Notes: a model not told the origin generated them from the letters alone. DNA of 33,428 nt from Funneliformis mosseae (GCA_910592005.1 CAJVPP010000405.1:1-33428); one strand, 5' to 3'; shown: positions 21,184 to 32,231, counted from the first letter of the stretch. Numbers and translations: made by a program.

Positions 21184-22479
21184 TTATGGAATCGTTGAGT
21201 CTTTTAAAGATTCAGGTTTAATACTCATTAAGGATTCGGGTAAATTTGGTAAACTAGTTATTGAAGTATCAGAGCAATTAAGTTCCGTTAAAGAATTTGG
21301 TAAAGTTGGTAGGATAGTTAATTGAGTACTAGAGCAATCAAGTTCCGTTAAGGAGTTGGATAAAGTTGGTAATCTAATTATTTTAGTCCTATAACACCTG
21401 AGTATCGTTAAGGAGTTGGGTAAAGTTGGTATTTTGGTTATTTCAGTATAAGAGCAATTAAGTTCTGTTAAATTAGGTAAAGTTGATAATATAATCATTT
21501 TAGTATTAGAACACATGAGTTTTGTTAAAGAGTTGGGTAAAGTTGGTATTTTGGTTATTTCAGTATAAGAGCAATTAAGTTCCGTTAAGGAGTTTGGTAA
21601 AGTTGGTAGTTTGGTTAATTTAGTACCAGAGCAATCAAGTTCCGTTAAGGAATTGGGTAAAGTTGGTAAACTATTTATGTCAGTCCAATAACATTTGAGT
21701 ACCGTTAAGGAGTTTGGCAAAGTTGGAAGGGTAGTTATTCTAGTATTACCACAATTGAGTAACGTTAAGGAGTTTGGTAAAGCTGGTAGGAACGTTATTT
21801 TAGTATAAGAGCAATGTAGTTCCGTTAAGTAGTTTGGTAAAGTTGGTAGGTTGATTATTTCAGTACGAGAGCATTTAAATTTCGTTAAGGTGTTGGGTAA
21901 AATTGGTAGGCTAGTTATTTCAGTAGAAGAACAATTAAGTTCCATTAAGGAATTAGGTAGAGATTCTAGGATAGTTATTTGATTTTTTTCGCAGTCAAGA
22001 TGAATTAAGGAGTTAGGTAAAGTAGGTAAGCTAATTATTTGAGATTCAGAGCAATAGAGCTCTGTTAAGGAGTTAGGTAGAGTTGGTAGGCTCGTGATTT
22101 GAGAATTGTTACAATGGAGCTTTGTCAATTTTCGAAATCTTTGCAATCCATCTGAGGTATTTAATATGTTATCCTTATTGGTATCTGTAATAGTTAAACT
22201 ATCAATTGTATCATAAATTAATGATTCGAAATTGCTGATCCTTCCTTCCATTTCATTAATAATTTCTTGATTAGCTTTGGTTATTTCTTCTTGTTTTCTA
22301 ACCTTTTCTTCTAAATATACAATAATTTCTTCTTTGGTTTTGGTTTCTTCTTCTCTCTCTCTAACCTTTTCTTCTAAATGGTTGAATTGTGAACAAATCC
22401 TTTCATTACTTTGCTCTAATTCCTTAATTCTAGTTTCCAAGTCTCTTAGGTTTTTTTCTAGATTGTTCTTTAAAACCAT
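21184..22479 (-). CDS. Coiled-coil leucine-rich-repeat protein, copy A (431 aa)
   Basis: An intact single frame from ATG 22479 to TAA. Residues 2-95 form a charged coiled coil (LEKNLRDLETRIKELEQ through NEMEGRISNFESL). A linker (TDTNKDNILNTSDGLQRF) leads to LTKLHCNNSQIT and then 14 repeats of about 20 residues from residue 130 to 408, consensus LPTLPNSLTELNCSxTxIT, with a final cap SLPNLPESLMSIKPESL. Repeat 11 lacks one Ser codon. The short unit with LPxLPxxLxxL is that of YopM/IpaH-type LRRs, which form curved binding scaffolds. There is no signal peptide, membrane segment or catalytic domain, so it is probably a cytosolic binding or self-associating protein. It is the near twin of 27762-29000, and noticeably less AT-rich than its surroundings. 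The partner and role are unknown. Confidence 0.88.
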   Translation of the reverse strand: MVLKNNLEKNLRDLETRIKELEQSNERICSQFNHLEEKVREREEETKTKEEIIVYLEEKVRKQEEITKANQEIINEMEGRISNFESLIYDTIDSLTITDTNKDNILNTSDGLQRFRKLTKLHCNNSQITSLPTLPNSLTELYCSESQIISLPTLPNSLIHLDCEKNQITILESLPNSLMELNCSSTEITSLPILPNTLTKFKCSRTEIINLPTLPNYLTELHCSYTKITFLPALPNSLTLLNCGNTRITTLPTLPNSLTVLKCYWTDINSLPTLPNSLTELDCSGTKLTKLPTLPNSLTELNCSYTEITKIPTLPNSLTKLMCSNTKMIILSTLPNLTELNCSYTEITKIPTLPNSLTILRCYRTKIIRLPTLSNSLTELDCSSTQLTILPTLPNSLTELNCSDTSITSLPNLPESLMSIKPESLKDSTIP

Positions 22480-22640
22480 TTTTTGCGTGCGATTAAATCT
22501 TAGACTAAACTAATTTATTTATTCTGGAATAATATATTTTTTTAATTTTTTTAAAAAAAAAAAAAAACTGCAAAAGGGCTTTTATTTTTTCAGTCATCGG
22601 TTATATATAATGGATCATCGGTAACGTTACTTTCCTAATA
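22480..22640 (-). promoter_or_regulatory. Upstream region shared by the two LRR genes, copy A
   Basis: Directly before the start codon both genes have ttttttgcgtgcgattaaat, a poly-T/A tract, the phrase actgcaaaagggctt, tttttcag and, further up, gatcatcggtaacgtta. Sharing this after duplication suggests that the promoter and 5' leader were copied with the gene. No TATA box or transcription start can be fixed. Confidence 0.45.
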
Positions 22641-24042
22641 AAGGTACCTGCTATTTTATTACTATTCGTTGGTTGCAGTTAAATTAATATTTATATTAAA
22701 ACGAAAATCAATACCTAAAATGATTTATCCACCAAAATGTAGCAAAATGTGGCAATTTCCTTATTAGAAAATTAATATATTCATGCATAAAAATTTGTAT
22801 TTACAACAAATTAGTGCAGCATACTCGGTTAAAAATTTAATTTTGCTTATCTTATAAAAATATATATTTATACTTTGAAAATTTTTTTTGAATAATCGTA
22901 TGCGAAAACTTATCGCCGTTTTAGATACAGGTGATTTGTCGATCAATCAAACGAACAATACAATTATCGATATCAAATTCAGTAAATTCGGTAAAGCATC
23001 CAAAAAAATCGATAATGTAATATTTTAATTAGTAAATTAAGAATTATTTGTACTGTATTTAACAAACTTTTTTTTATTATTAAAACTTTATGAAATTTAT
23101 TAACAAAAAAAAATCCGTGGTAACGCTGCGCCACATAAATTTAAATAATTATACTACTATTTTTTACTAAATAAAAAAATTTTTTACATTTTTTTGCATT
23201 TCTGTGAATTTCTGGATTAAAAATAAGTACTCAAAGAGAAAAGAAGTAATGAAAATTTTAATTACAATTCTATAGTCCAAACCAGTCTTCCATTGCAAGC
23301 TAAGAGATGAACCATAGTAAAATCGGATATACTTTTCTTGTAGCCAAAAATGTTTAGTGACCTGATCATCACTACGCTAAAATAGAAAATTTCTTCTCTG
23401 AATTTCGTTGAACTAAACGTAACGAAAATTAAGGGTCACACAATTTAAAAATTTATTTATACAAGTATTCTAAACGTTAATGATTTACATGTATTTTTTT
23501 ATTATTATAGATCTTAATAATTAATTTCCGCTTTTCTTTCTTTGTTGAATTACTTTGTAATTATAGATAACTTATAAAGCGGACAAAAAATGTGAAAAAG
23601 GTAGTATATAAATTCTGAGTAAAATTATTAGAAAAATTTAAAATCGGTCGATCAAAAACGGTCGGTTTCTAATGTTCGGGTTTGTTTTTGAGAAATTCGA
23701 AAATATAGATTCATTTATGTTTATTCTTACGAGTAAAAAAGGGAAGATCGTGACAATAAAGAAAAAAAAATTATAATTATAGGAAAATTAATTTTTTTTT
23801 ATTTTTTTTTTTAAAAAATAAAAAATATCGAATTAATGAGTTGCATTCTAAGTTCATAACTCCGAATTTTATTCCTGATACTGTCTCTTTCATGTAGCAC
23901 ACGTTTTTCAAGAAAAAAAGAAAAATATTAGCAACAGTAAAATAAAACCAATATATATACTTAAGACGCATTAAAATAAATTCAATTAATAAATTAAAAT
24001 GCATCAAATTGAAAGTTTAATATTAATATTGAAAAAAATAAA
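22641..24042. other. Intergenic region, mostly unique
   Basis: It holds a 20-bp identity with the other LRR locus, caggtgatttgtcgatcaat at 22928-22947 (again at 29262-29281), so the duplication reaches at least there with gaps. Short open frames at 22764-22946 and 23777-24007 have no domain and A/T-type composition, so I do not call them genes. Confidence 0.5.
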
Positions 24043-24811
24043 AACGTATAAATAAAGCGAACGGACAGTCAATTGCAAATAAAAATGTAAAATAAGCAAA
24101 TTGTTTTCTTTATTTATTACAATTATTTTGTACTATAAAAAGAAAATACACATAGATTGCTAAATAAAAATAAATTGATTACATAAAATATTAAGAGAAT
24201 AGGAATTTAAAATTTATTTATTTCATCTGCTTTCTTTTGTTAAATATCGTCTAACAATAGGAATGAATATCATCATCCTTTCACATTCAAAAATAATAAT
24301 GTTCTTGAACACTTAGACGAATTTGTAAATAAAATTTTGGGTTATTGCGCAAACTTTTTATTCCCGACAAACATCAATGATTATTCATTGCAGTTATAGG
24401 CAGTGATGGAAAATGACCAGGCTATTTGATAATTTTAAATGAACTCTGAATGACTATCGAATGACCTAGTCATTTGAGGTCATTTCGGTCACTTGCCATC
24501 ACTGGTTATAGGAGTTCTATCATCATCAGGAACCATCAGGACAAAGTAATCACGATAACCGATACTTCTTATTCACACATAAACCACGTAATATTGGCAT
24601 TTTGTACTATTGATTATAACAGCGAAAATTTGTTTATATAAAAAATCCTATTTATTTACTATATACATATAATCTAGAATATAATATAAATAAATAATAT
24701 TGAGTAAGTATCACATGTGACGCAGAAATTTTTGAGAATATTATCATTCACTAAAAAGCCTCAAATTATTATCAAGAGAATGTACTATTTAAAGCAATTT
24801 CAGATCTAAGA
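24043..24811 (+). repeat. Inverted repeat, left arm (carries a 104-bp MITE)
   Basis: It is the reverse complement of 30556-31222. Shared landmarks include aagcaaattg (24098) against caatttgctt (31158), cacattca against tgaatgtg, tcaaattattatcaagagaa against ttcttgataataatttga, and agcaatttcagatcta against tagatctgaaattgct. Most of the 102-bp length difference is the MITE at 24401-24504 with its duplicated target. Confidence 0.85.
24401..24504. mobile_element. 104-bp hAT-type MITE with exact 8-bp TSD
   Basis: The left terminus is cagtgatggaaaatgacc; the right terminus read inward is cagtgatggcaagtgacc (two mismatches in 18). Flanks are gttatagg at 24393-24400 and gttatagg at 24505-24512. The matching place in the other repeat arm (about 30884-30893) has gttatag only once and no insert, a natural empty site. 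Confidence 0.93.
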
Positions 24812-25438
24812 AAGAAAGATTCAACAGTATTTCTAATAAGTTTGGTTAGGATAAAAATTCATGTAATGTAGATAAGATTTTTATTAATCCATGTTGCTCT
24901 TGATGTACAAGAATTATGTTTTCTGTAGTGGGTTCAACCTTCACGACCATAATTTGATTTTAATCTTTAACGCAAAATACCAATCATCAAATAATCTTCA
25001 TAAACAGATGAATAATATTACTTTACCAATATTCTTTTATTCTAAACCAAATTTATAATAGGGGTGACGATAGAAGTATGAATGATTGTGAAGATCTTAT
25101 GGTGATAAAGTGGAAAGATTAACTAGGGAAACGTTCTATATTGATCTAAAAAGTGAAATTACTATTAAAATTAGACATCTGCATTTTTGATGCGGTAATT
25201 TACCTCTTTTTTTTTATATATATAAAAAATGAGAATTAAATGAAAGAAGTTTAAGTTCGTTCGTTTCGTTCTAATAAATATGATAATTAAGTATTACCTC
25301 CTAATTTCGTAGAGATAAGATATTTTACGATTTGGACAATTTAATAATTTAGGAGGTTTGCTATTAAAATCGAGTTACGTACATAGTAAATCGTAACGTG
25401 ATTTTAATTGCTTACCTCCCAATTTATAACAAGAATAG

Positions 25439-25627
25439 ACAAGGGCAAGATTTTCTTATAAAAATACAAAGGATCCAACTGTTACTGCCTCATCCGTGCT
25501 CTGTAATAATAGAAGAGAATTTAAACTAATTCTTCCTGATACAAAAGTGAAACGAAGTCTATTTCAGTGCCGGTATATTAAAATCTTTGATCTAGAATTC
25601 TACTGCGGCAATTCTTTAAAATATTAA
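25439..25627 (+). other. Exon-like open frame, 62 codons, no ATG
   Basis: This stop-free frame gives DPTVTASSVLCNNRREFKLI, then LPDTKVKRSLFQCRYIKIFD and LEFYCGNSLKY before TAA; its amino-acid mix is unlike the A/T-driven noise around it. An AG just before 25439 could be a splice acceptor. A second such frame on the same strand, about 25735-25863 (EKVFNLVPFPSIIPDLPDPK, then CHNDGNLIETSFATFYVLD), follows an acceptor-like cacttag. Joining the two gave no consistent phase. It may be an exon of a host gene or a pseudogene; no family recognised. Confidence 0.25.
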
Positions 25628-26000
25628 GGCTGGGTATGGGATAGTAAAAATAACCTGTGAGGTGAGAGTTGAGAAAAGAAACAAATTTTAAAAATACTTT
25701 TTTAAATAATAATAATAAACGTTGTTCACTTAGGAATTAATTATTGAAAAAGTTTTCAATTTGGTCCCTTTTCCCAGCATTATTCCCGATCTACCGGATC
25801 CAAAATGTCATAATGACGGAAATTTGATCGAAACTAGTTTTGCAACTTTTTACGTGCTTGATTAAGTATAAATGGGATGGGATAATAAAATATATTGGTT
25901 TTATCAAATGATTAAAAAAAAAATATTTACCTTACATTAAAAGCAGCACGCATAACGTTTTCTTCCCAATTACAAATAACTCGAAATTAATTTACCTATT

Positions 26001-26243
26001 CTATGGGTCTATTATCAAATACAGGATTTTAATATAAATGAAAACTATTATAATAAAAAGAAATGGATAATACATTTCGATAATGTTTCCAAACTTATAT
26101 ACTAAAGCAATCAACTCAAAGAGCATATCATATTCAGAGAAATTATAAAATACATCTCCGTTGTAGTAATAAAGTTGATCAGAAAATTTCTTAATAGGTT
26201 TCGTTGTTTCGTATTTCGCTTCAGTACGGCTGCGGAAATTCAA
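26001..26243 (-). other. Possible small coding fragment, 80 codons
   Basis: The frame reads SRTEAKYETTKPIKKFSDQL, then YYYNGDVFYNFSEYDML and FELIALVYKFGNI, ending in a hydrophobic stretch (FLFIIIVFIYIKILYLII). The first half looks protein-like; the second could be a membrane helix or just A/T-rich noise. A ttccgcag just upstream in this direction (about 26230) could be a splice acceptor. No family recognised and no partner exon found. Confidence 0.2.
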
Positions 26244-27761
26244 TATTTCAAAGAATTTGGCTCATATTCAAAATAAAATCAGAGAAATGATCGAAAGCAT
26301 TATAGCTATTGTGAAAACTTAATATAATAACTAATTTCTGAATACAGCGTTTATCATCTAATAATCCATTTAAGCTTCAACTTTAGAAATTATTTAAAGA
26401 TATGGATCAGGTCTCCAACTATAATTAGCTTTTTTTTTAATTTAAAATCTTGAATAGTAAAATTTCTAAACTCACTTGAAGCCAATTTGTTATCTATACA
26501 ATATATAACACAGCACTGAAAGGCAAATATTTTTTTTAATGAATGAAGGGTTTTAATCAAAATACTTTTTTAATTTATCATACTTTGGAATATAATACTC
26601 GCCAAAAACCATATCTTTAATATTAGAACATTGAATAACCGATATTAAATGAAAGATGTTGGTAATAAAGCTATTATGTAATTATTAATTTTGTTAAAGA
26701 TATAATCTTAATGTTTCCTTGAATTATTAAATTTTGCATCGCAAAATAGCATAAATTAATTATACTAGGTCAGGTTTCGATTATCATATTATTAAATCTG
26801 GCCTATGCTGGGCAGATATTTTATTTAAGTTCGGACCAGATTAGGCTAACAATTTAATACTTACTTACTGTAATTTAAAAACTGGGCCGGATTAGGCTTC
26901 AATATTTGGACTTTTACTTTGGCTTATTTATTAAAATATTTGGCTTATTTATTAAATTTCTTCGGCTATCAAATTTTATAATATTTAATTTATGATAATT
27001 AGATTTTAAAATAAATTCCAAATTTCATTATTCAAATATGATCCTGCTAATTGTTGTTCAAAATTTGACTTTGATCACAATTTTTAACAATACCATTCGA
27101 GCAGTGAGTGGTTTTGAATTGTGTTAAAGTTTCAAAATAACTGATTAACATGATAAGATAGGATTACAGAAGAGTATTTTTGACAGATTTCATTTTTAAG
27201 ATAACGATCTCCCATATTTCTTAATTACTAAGTCATAGATCTCCTTTTTTCTGAATTTCTCAAAAGAAACCCAAAATATATAGTCGTAGTAAAATAAATT
27301 GTTTTTATAATAGTAGCTTTGCCTAAAAATTTAAATATACAAAGAAATATTTTCTCAAGTTTTTTTTTATAATCACTATCTATTATTTGCTTTGTAGTAA
27401 TTAAAAACATTATTATTTCTATTTTTATACTATGAAATCATCCAATTTAATTATATTTGTATTCAATAGTTATTTATTTTAATTTATTGGTAAGATTTAT
27501 GATATCATGTGAAACAATTGTCATGAAATTATTCATGACCGTAAATTGTAATTGGTTGCTTCTTTAAAAAGCGAACAACCTTTTTTTGAAGATAGTTATC
27601 AACTTACAATCTTTGTATTATATAATTATGCGTTCACTAGTAATTAAAAAAATAGGTGCAGTTAGAGTTGCGCTGCACACATCAGAGTTTTAAATACGAG
27701 AAAAAAATCATATCATTAACTCCTCAAGAAGATATTGAACAGGCTAAAGATTTAGGAAATG

Positions 27762-29000
27762 TTATGGAGTCGTTGAGTCTTTTAAAGATTCAGGTTTAAT
27801 ACTCATTAAGGATTCGGGTAAATTTGGTAAGCTAGTTATTGAAGTATTAGAGCAACTAAGTTTCGTTAAAGAATTTGGTAAAGTTGGTAGGATAGTTAAT
27901 TGAGTACTAGAGCAATCAAGTTCCGTTAAGGAGTTGGGTAAAGTTGGTATTTTGGTTATTTTAGTATAAGAGCAATTAAGTTCCGTTAAGGAGTTAGGTA
28001 AAGTTGGTAGTATAGTCATTTTAGTGTTAGAACATATGAGTTTTGTTAAAGAGTTGGGTAAAGTTGGTAGTTTGGTTATTAAAGTATAAGAGCAATCAAC
28101 TTCCGTTAAGGAGTTCGGTAAAGTTGGTAGTTTGGTTATTTCAGTACCAAAGCAATCAAGTTCCATTAAGGAGTTGGGTAAAGTTGGTAAGCTGCTTATG
28201 CAAGTCCAATAACATTTGAGTACCGTTAAGGAGTTTGGTAAAGTTGGAAGGGTAGTTATTCTAGTATTACCACAATTGAGTAACGTTAGGGAGTTTGGTA
28301 AAGTTGGTAGGATAGTCATTTTAGTATAAGAGCAATTAAGTTCCGTTAAGTAGTTTGGTAAAGTTGGTAGGTTGGTTATTGCAGTACGAGAGCATTTAAA
28401 TTCTGTTAAGGAATTGGGTAAAATTGGTAGGCTAGTTATTTCAGTAGAAGAGCAATTAAGTTCCATTAAGGAGTAAGGTAAAGTTGGTAGGATAGTTATT
28501 CGAGTAAAAGAGCATTTAAGTTTCGATAAGGAGTTGGGTAAAGTAGGTAGGACAGTTATTTTAGTACCAGAGCAATTAAGTTCCATTAAGGAGTTAGGTA
28601 GAGTTGGTAGGCTAGTGATTTGAGAATTGTTACAATAGAGTTTTGTCAATATTCGAAATCTTTGCAATCCATCTGAGGTATTTAATATGTTATCCTTATT
28701 GGTATCTGTAATAGTTAAACTATCAATTGTATCATAAATTAATGATTCGAAATTGCTGATCCTTCCTTCCATTTCATTAATAATTTCTTGATTAGCTTTG
28801 GTTATTTCTTCTTGTTTTCTAACCTTTTCTTCTAAATATACAATAATTTCTTCTTTGATTTTGGTTTCTTCTTCTCTCTCTCTAACCTTTTCTTCTAAAT
28901 GGTTGAATTGTGAACAAATCCTTTCATTACTTTGTTCTAATTCCTTAATTCTATTTTCCAAGTCTCTTAGGTTTTTTTCTAGATTGTTCTTTAAAACCAT
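27762..29000 (-). CDS. Coiled-coil leucine-rich-repeat protein, copy B (412 aa)
   Basis: An intact frame from ATG 29000. The first 129 residues match copy A at all but about four positions (for example Glu-Asn-Arg for Glu-Thr-Arg at 17-19, and Arg-Ile-Leu for Arg-Lys-Leu in the linker end). Thirteen complete 20-residue repeats follow (130-389), one fewer than copy A, then the same cap SLPNLPESLMSIKPESLKDS. Repeat-to-repeat variation concentrates at the positions after Cys-Ser and before Thr in 'NCSxTxIT', the exposed face in YopM-like folds. The one-repeat length difference points to repeat gain or loss after duplication. The intact frame amid decayed elements suggests either recent copying or selection. 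Function unknown; a binding scaffold is the most that can be said. Confidence 0.88.
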   Translation of the reverse strand: MVLKNNLEKNLRDLENRIKELEQSNERICSQFNHLEEKVREREEETKIKEEIIVYLEEKVRKQEEITKANQEIINEMEGRISNFESLIYDTIDSLTITDTNKDNILNTSDGLQRFRILTKLYCNNSQITSLPTLPNSLMELNCSGTKITVLPTLPNSLSKLKCSFTRITILPTLPYSLMELNCSSTEITSLPILPNSLTEFKCSRTAITNLPTLPNYLTELNCSYTKMTILPTLPNSLTLLNCGNTRITTLPTLPNSLTVLKCYWTCISSLPTLPNSLMELDCFGTEITKLPTLPNSLTEVDCSYTLITKLPTLPNSLTKLICSNTKMTILPTLPNSLTELNCSYTKITKIPTLPNSLTELDCSSTQLTILPTLPNSLTKLSCSNTSITSLPNLPESLMSIKPESLKDSTTP

Positions 29001-29160
29001 TTTTTGCGTGCGATTAAATCTTGGTTTTTAATTTTTTAAAAAAAAAAAAAGAAACTGCATAAAGGGCTTATTTTTTCAGCCCTCGGTTAAACATTTCCCA
29101 TATGTAAATGAATTTCCATAAATACTCTAGTTTAACCGGTTGATCATCGGTAACGTTAAA
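29001..29160 (-). promoter_or_regulatory. Upstream region shared by the two LRR genes, copy B
   Basis: It matches the copy A upstream block: ttttttgcgtgcgattaaat next to the ATG, an A/T tract, actgcataaagggcttattt, and gatcatcggtaacgtta at about 29142. Gaps between the shared blocks differ in length. Confidence 0.45.
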
Positions 29161-30555
29161 ATTTCATAATTAATGAGATTTTCTTCAGAAATCGATTAAG
29201 AATTTATAGTCAAGTTTAAAATTTTTATGCATATTAGTGCAAAATCAAACCTGATGTTATTCAGGTGATTTGTCGATCAATTAAAACGAATTAAAAATAC
29301 TGCTAATTTTATATAAAAAAAAAAATGTTTCATAATTATTTTTTAAAACAATATGAAACCCGTCTTTAAGTAATAAAAGTACATACAAAGAAGTACTAAT
29401 AAAGAAGCAATATCTTCCAAATTTTCCGTCTAAAAACCAAAGATCTAAATAAAAAAAAAAAATAGAAACGAAAAAAGGAAAAATACTAATAAAATAAAAT
29501 AAAAAGTATTACTTGCTGCAATGGTGAAAATCGTTAAAAGCACTAGAATCTCTGGGAAACTTGTATCTGAATCAGTTTTAGAAATGTTTATAAGCTACAG
29601 CAAAATAAAAAGGCTGATAAATAAGCATTAATAAGGATTAATTTTTGACAGATCAAATCACCTTTATACTTCGCGATCTAATACACAATTAAAGATTCTT
29701 AGGATGATTCATCAAATTCTTGATTCAATTTAATATTATTTATACTTAGCCATTTGTTTCAAACAGCATAACTCATTGGTTTTTATATAATATTCATAGA
29801 TAACTTTCGAACTGGTCGAATTGACCGGATTATTTGATCCAAATTAAGCGTCGGTCGTAATTAAATGACTTCATATGCTTCATTCTAATAAATAACCTAA
29901 TGTAATGTGTAAGACACAGTTTCATTTAAAATTTTCTTCGAAATTAATAATTATTTAAAAATTTTAAGTATAAAAAAAAAATATTAAACTTTCGAAATTT
30001 TCCAGTACAAATTTAGACATAAATATAGCTACGTCGAAAGTACTCATAATATTTAAGTGACTCATCAGCGCAATAAACTTAGATTATCAAAGTTTAGTAT
30101 AGTATTATACGTGTGAATATTACTCAAAATCGAAGCAAAAACTTACCTGTTTTAATCTCATGTGAGCCCTAATAAAGTAGACAACGTGAAGAGAAATGTA
30201 TTTGATTTTTCAATATTTTAATCTAAAGACACGTCTTTAATTCTTACTGAGCCCCAAAATCGAAATCTTGGATAGGTTCCATATTATCTGATTTTGGGTT
30301 GAAAAATTGAAAAAAGTATTGTTTAGCAATTTCTTTCAGAAATCTAGTAGTGTATTATGTGGAAAAAGTAATGGAACGTTAAAATAGAAAAGTATAGAAT
30401 TCATCTAGCGGCCGGATTACAAGAGATAAAAGGAAACACATTACATTGACGCGAGACATTAATAAAATATTGAATAATTAATATTGGATTTTTATTTTGG
30501 TTCAATGCAAAGAACTTTGAAGATGATGACTTGTATTTCAGTCTGAAGAAAACTT
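29161..30555. other. Intergenic region, no gene seen
   Basis: Apart from the shared 20-mer at 29262-29281, no coding signal or repeat boundary was identified. A/T runs and scattered stop codons interrupt all frames. Confidence 0.5.
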
Positions 30556-31222
30556 GGTTAGATCTGAAATTGCTAGAAATGGTATATATTCTTGATAATA
30601 ATTTGAGGCTTTTGGTGATTATAATAAAAATTGTTTAAAAAAATATTCACAGAAATTTTCTGCCACACGTCATACTCAATATTATATATTCTATGTATAT
30701 AGTAAAATAAAAATAAATAGCAATTTTATATTTATATATAAATTTTCACAGTTATAATCAATAGTACAAAATATAATTAGGATTGGACTAGAAATCCTTG
30801 TTATTGTTAACAGTAGTTTGGCAAAATAATTTTATCACTTGGTTTGTGTGAATAATAATTTACTTTGTCCTGATAGTAGAACTTCTATAACTGCAATGAA
30901 TAATTCATTGCCGGAAAAAAAAGTTAGCCAATGACGCAAATATTTATTTACCAATTTCGTTTAAGTGTTCAAGGATATTATTATATATGAATGTGAAAGG
31001 ATGATGATATTAATTTCCTCTTGTTAGACGAGTTTTAACAAAACAAAGCTGATGAAATAATAAAATTTTAAATTCTAATTCTCTTTATATTTAATTTAAT
31101 CAATACAGTATATCTCTATGTATGTACTTTTTATTATAATTGCAATAAATAAAAGAAAGCAATTTGCTTATTTTACATTTTTAATTGCAGTTGACCGTCC
31201 GTCCGTTTTATTCTTATACGTT
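30556..31222 (-). repeat. Inverted repeat, right arm (empty MITE site)
   Basis: It is the reverse complement of 24043-24811. At 30884-30893 the sequence acttctataactgcaatgaa shows the single, uninterrupted target that in the left arm is split by the MITE. The arms differ by many small changes, so the duplication is not recent. The segment between the arms includes LRR copy B. Confidence 0.85.
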
Positions 31223-32231
31223 GGAGATAGAGGAAAATTATTTACCAAAAATTTATTTTGTTAAATCATGTTCCAGCTTCAAAAAAAGTTAACTATTAAA
31301 ATCAATAATAATGATATTTATAACCGTGAAGCTTATGTTTATAGGTAAATACTGTATATTGCAAAATTAAGAATTTTCTCGAATATATATGGGATTGCCG
31401 TGCCTCTCTGTAAGAAATACCTTGATATCGCTGACATTGATGGCGATGATAGTTGTTCATCTATACTTTCCGAGGGTTATCCTTATACTCAGCGCTAAGT
31501 TTATGTACCACTTAAATTTTCATCTTCCAAAAAATTATGGGAGCGAAATCTTTTGATTTCAAATTAGCCAACAATATTTAAGTTGACGATCATAGTTTAA
31601 TACTATATCCAATTAAAACATTCAGAAATTTAAAACTGATTCTTACAACCGTATTATTAAATTATTTTAATATTAACTGAAACATACCAAAAAAATTATC
31701 TACTTTATTTTTTTTATAAATATTAATAAACACTTTTGTTCTTTCATATTACGAGGAAATCGTGGATAATGGTGGATCCGAGAAAGTCTTTTGTATGAAT
31801 TGTTCATTTTATTTCCGTAAATTTGATAATTAGTAATTAACTATAGACATTCACCACGAAACAGTTCTTTCGTTTATGTATTTATAAACAATTGCATTTG
31901 TAATTAAAGAATATTGAAGTAATTATAACACTAATTTATTTAATAAATGTTAATTAATTAGTTTTGCCTCAACTTCGATTTATTAATCAAATAAACTACG
32001 CAAAATATAATCGAAAATAAAAAAAAATAATAAGCAAGAAAATTAAAACAACGCAACGAATTATACCGTTGCAATTGGAAATTATAAATTAAAAATGGCG
32101 AAGGCGATAATATCGCAAGGGAGAAAGGGAAAGGATTTAATGTACTGTGTATATGCAATATAAAGGAAGGCGTAGTGTTAAATAATACATGTTACTTCTA
32201 ATATATATTTAAAATTTGGGGTCGCATTCAA
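31223..32231. other. Intergenic region, no convincing gene
   Basis: A 66-codon frame on the minus strand at 31958-32158 is hydrophobic at its end (FNFLAYYFFLFSIIFCVVYL) but shows no signal-peptide logic or domain and is most likely chance. Nothing else recognised. Confidence 0.4.

Larger units (their letters stand above)
24812..27760. other. Long stretch without a convincing gene
   Basis: It contains a few exon-like open frames (listed separately at 25439 and 26001), an acctcctaattt / aatttaggaggt inverted pair near 25299-25357 with a third acctcccaattt at about 25414, and a tandem tttggcttatttattaaa at about 26920-26960. It also has ggccggattaggct-like words at 26810-26900 that resemble a worn repeat. 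The 60-codon frame at 27228-27410 shows no domain. Confidence 0.4.

Noticed and set aside
22277..22513. A 78-codon plus-strand ORF, and its twin at 28798-29031
   Set aside because: They are antisense shadows of the coiled-coil part of the LRR genes.
31958..32158. A small secreted or membrane protein
   Set aside because: Hydrophobic residues are at the C-terminal end, no signal peptide pattern is seen, and codon content follows the A/T background.
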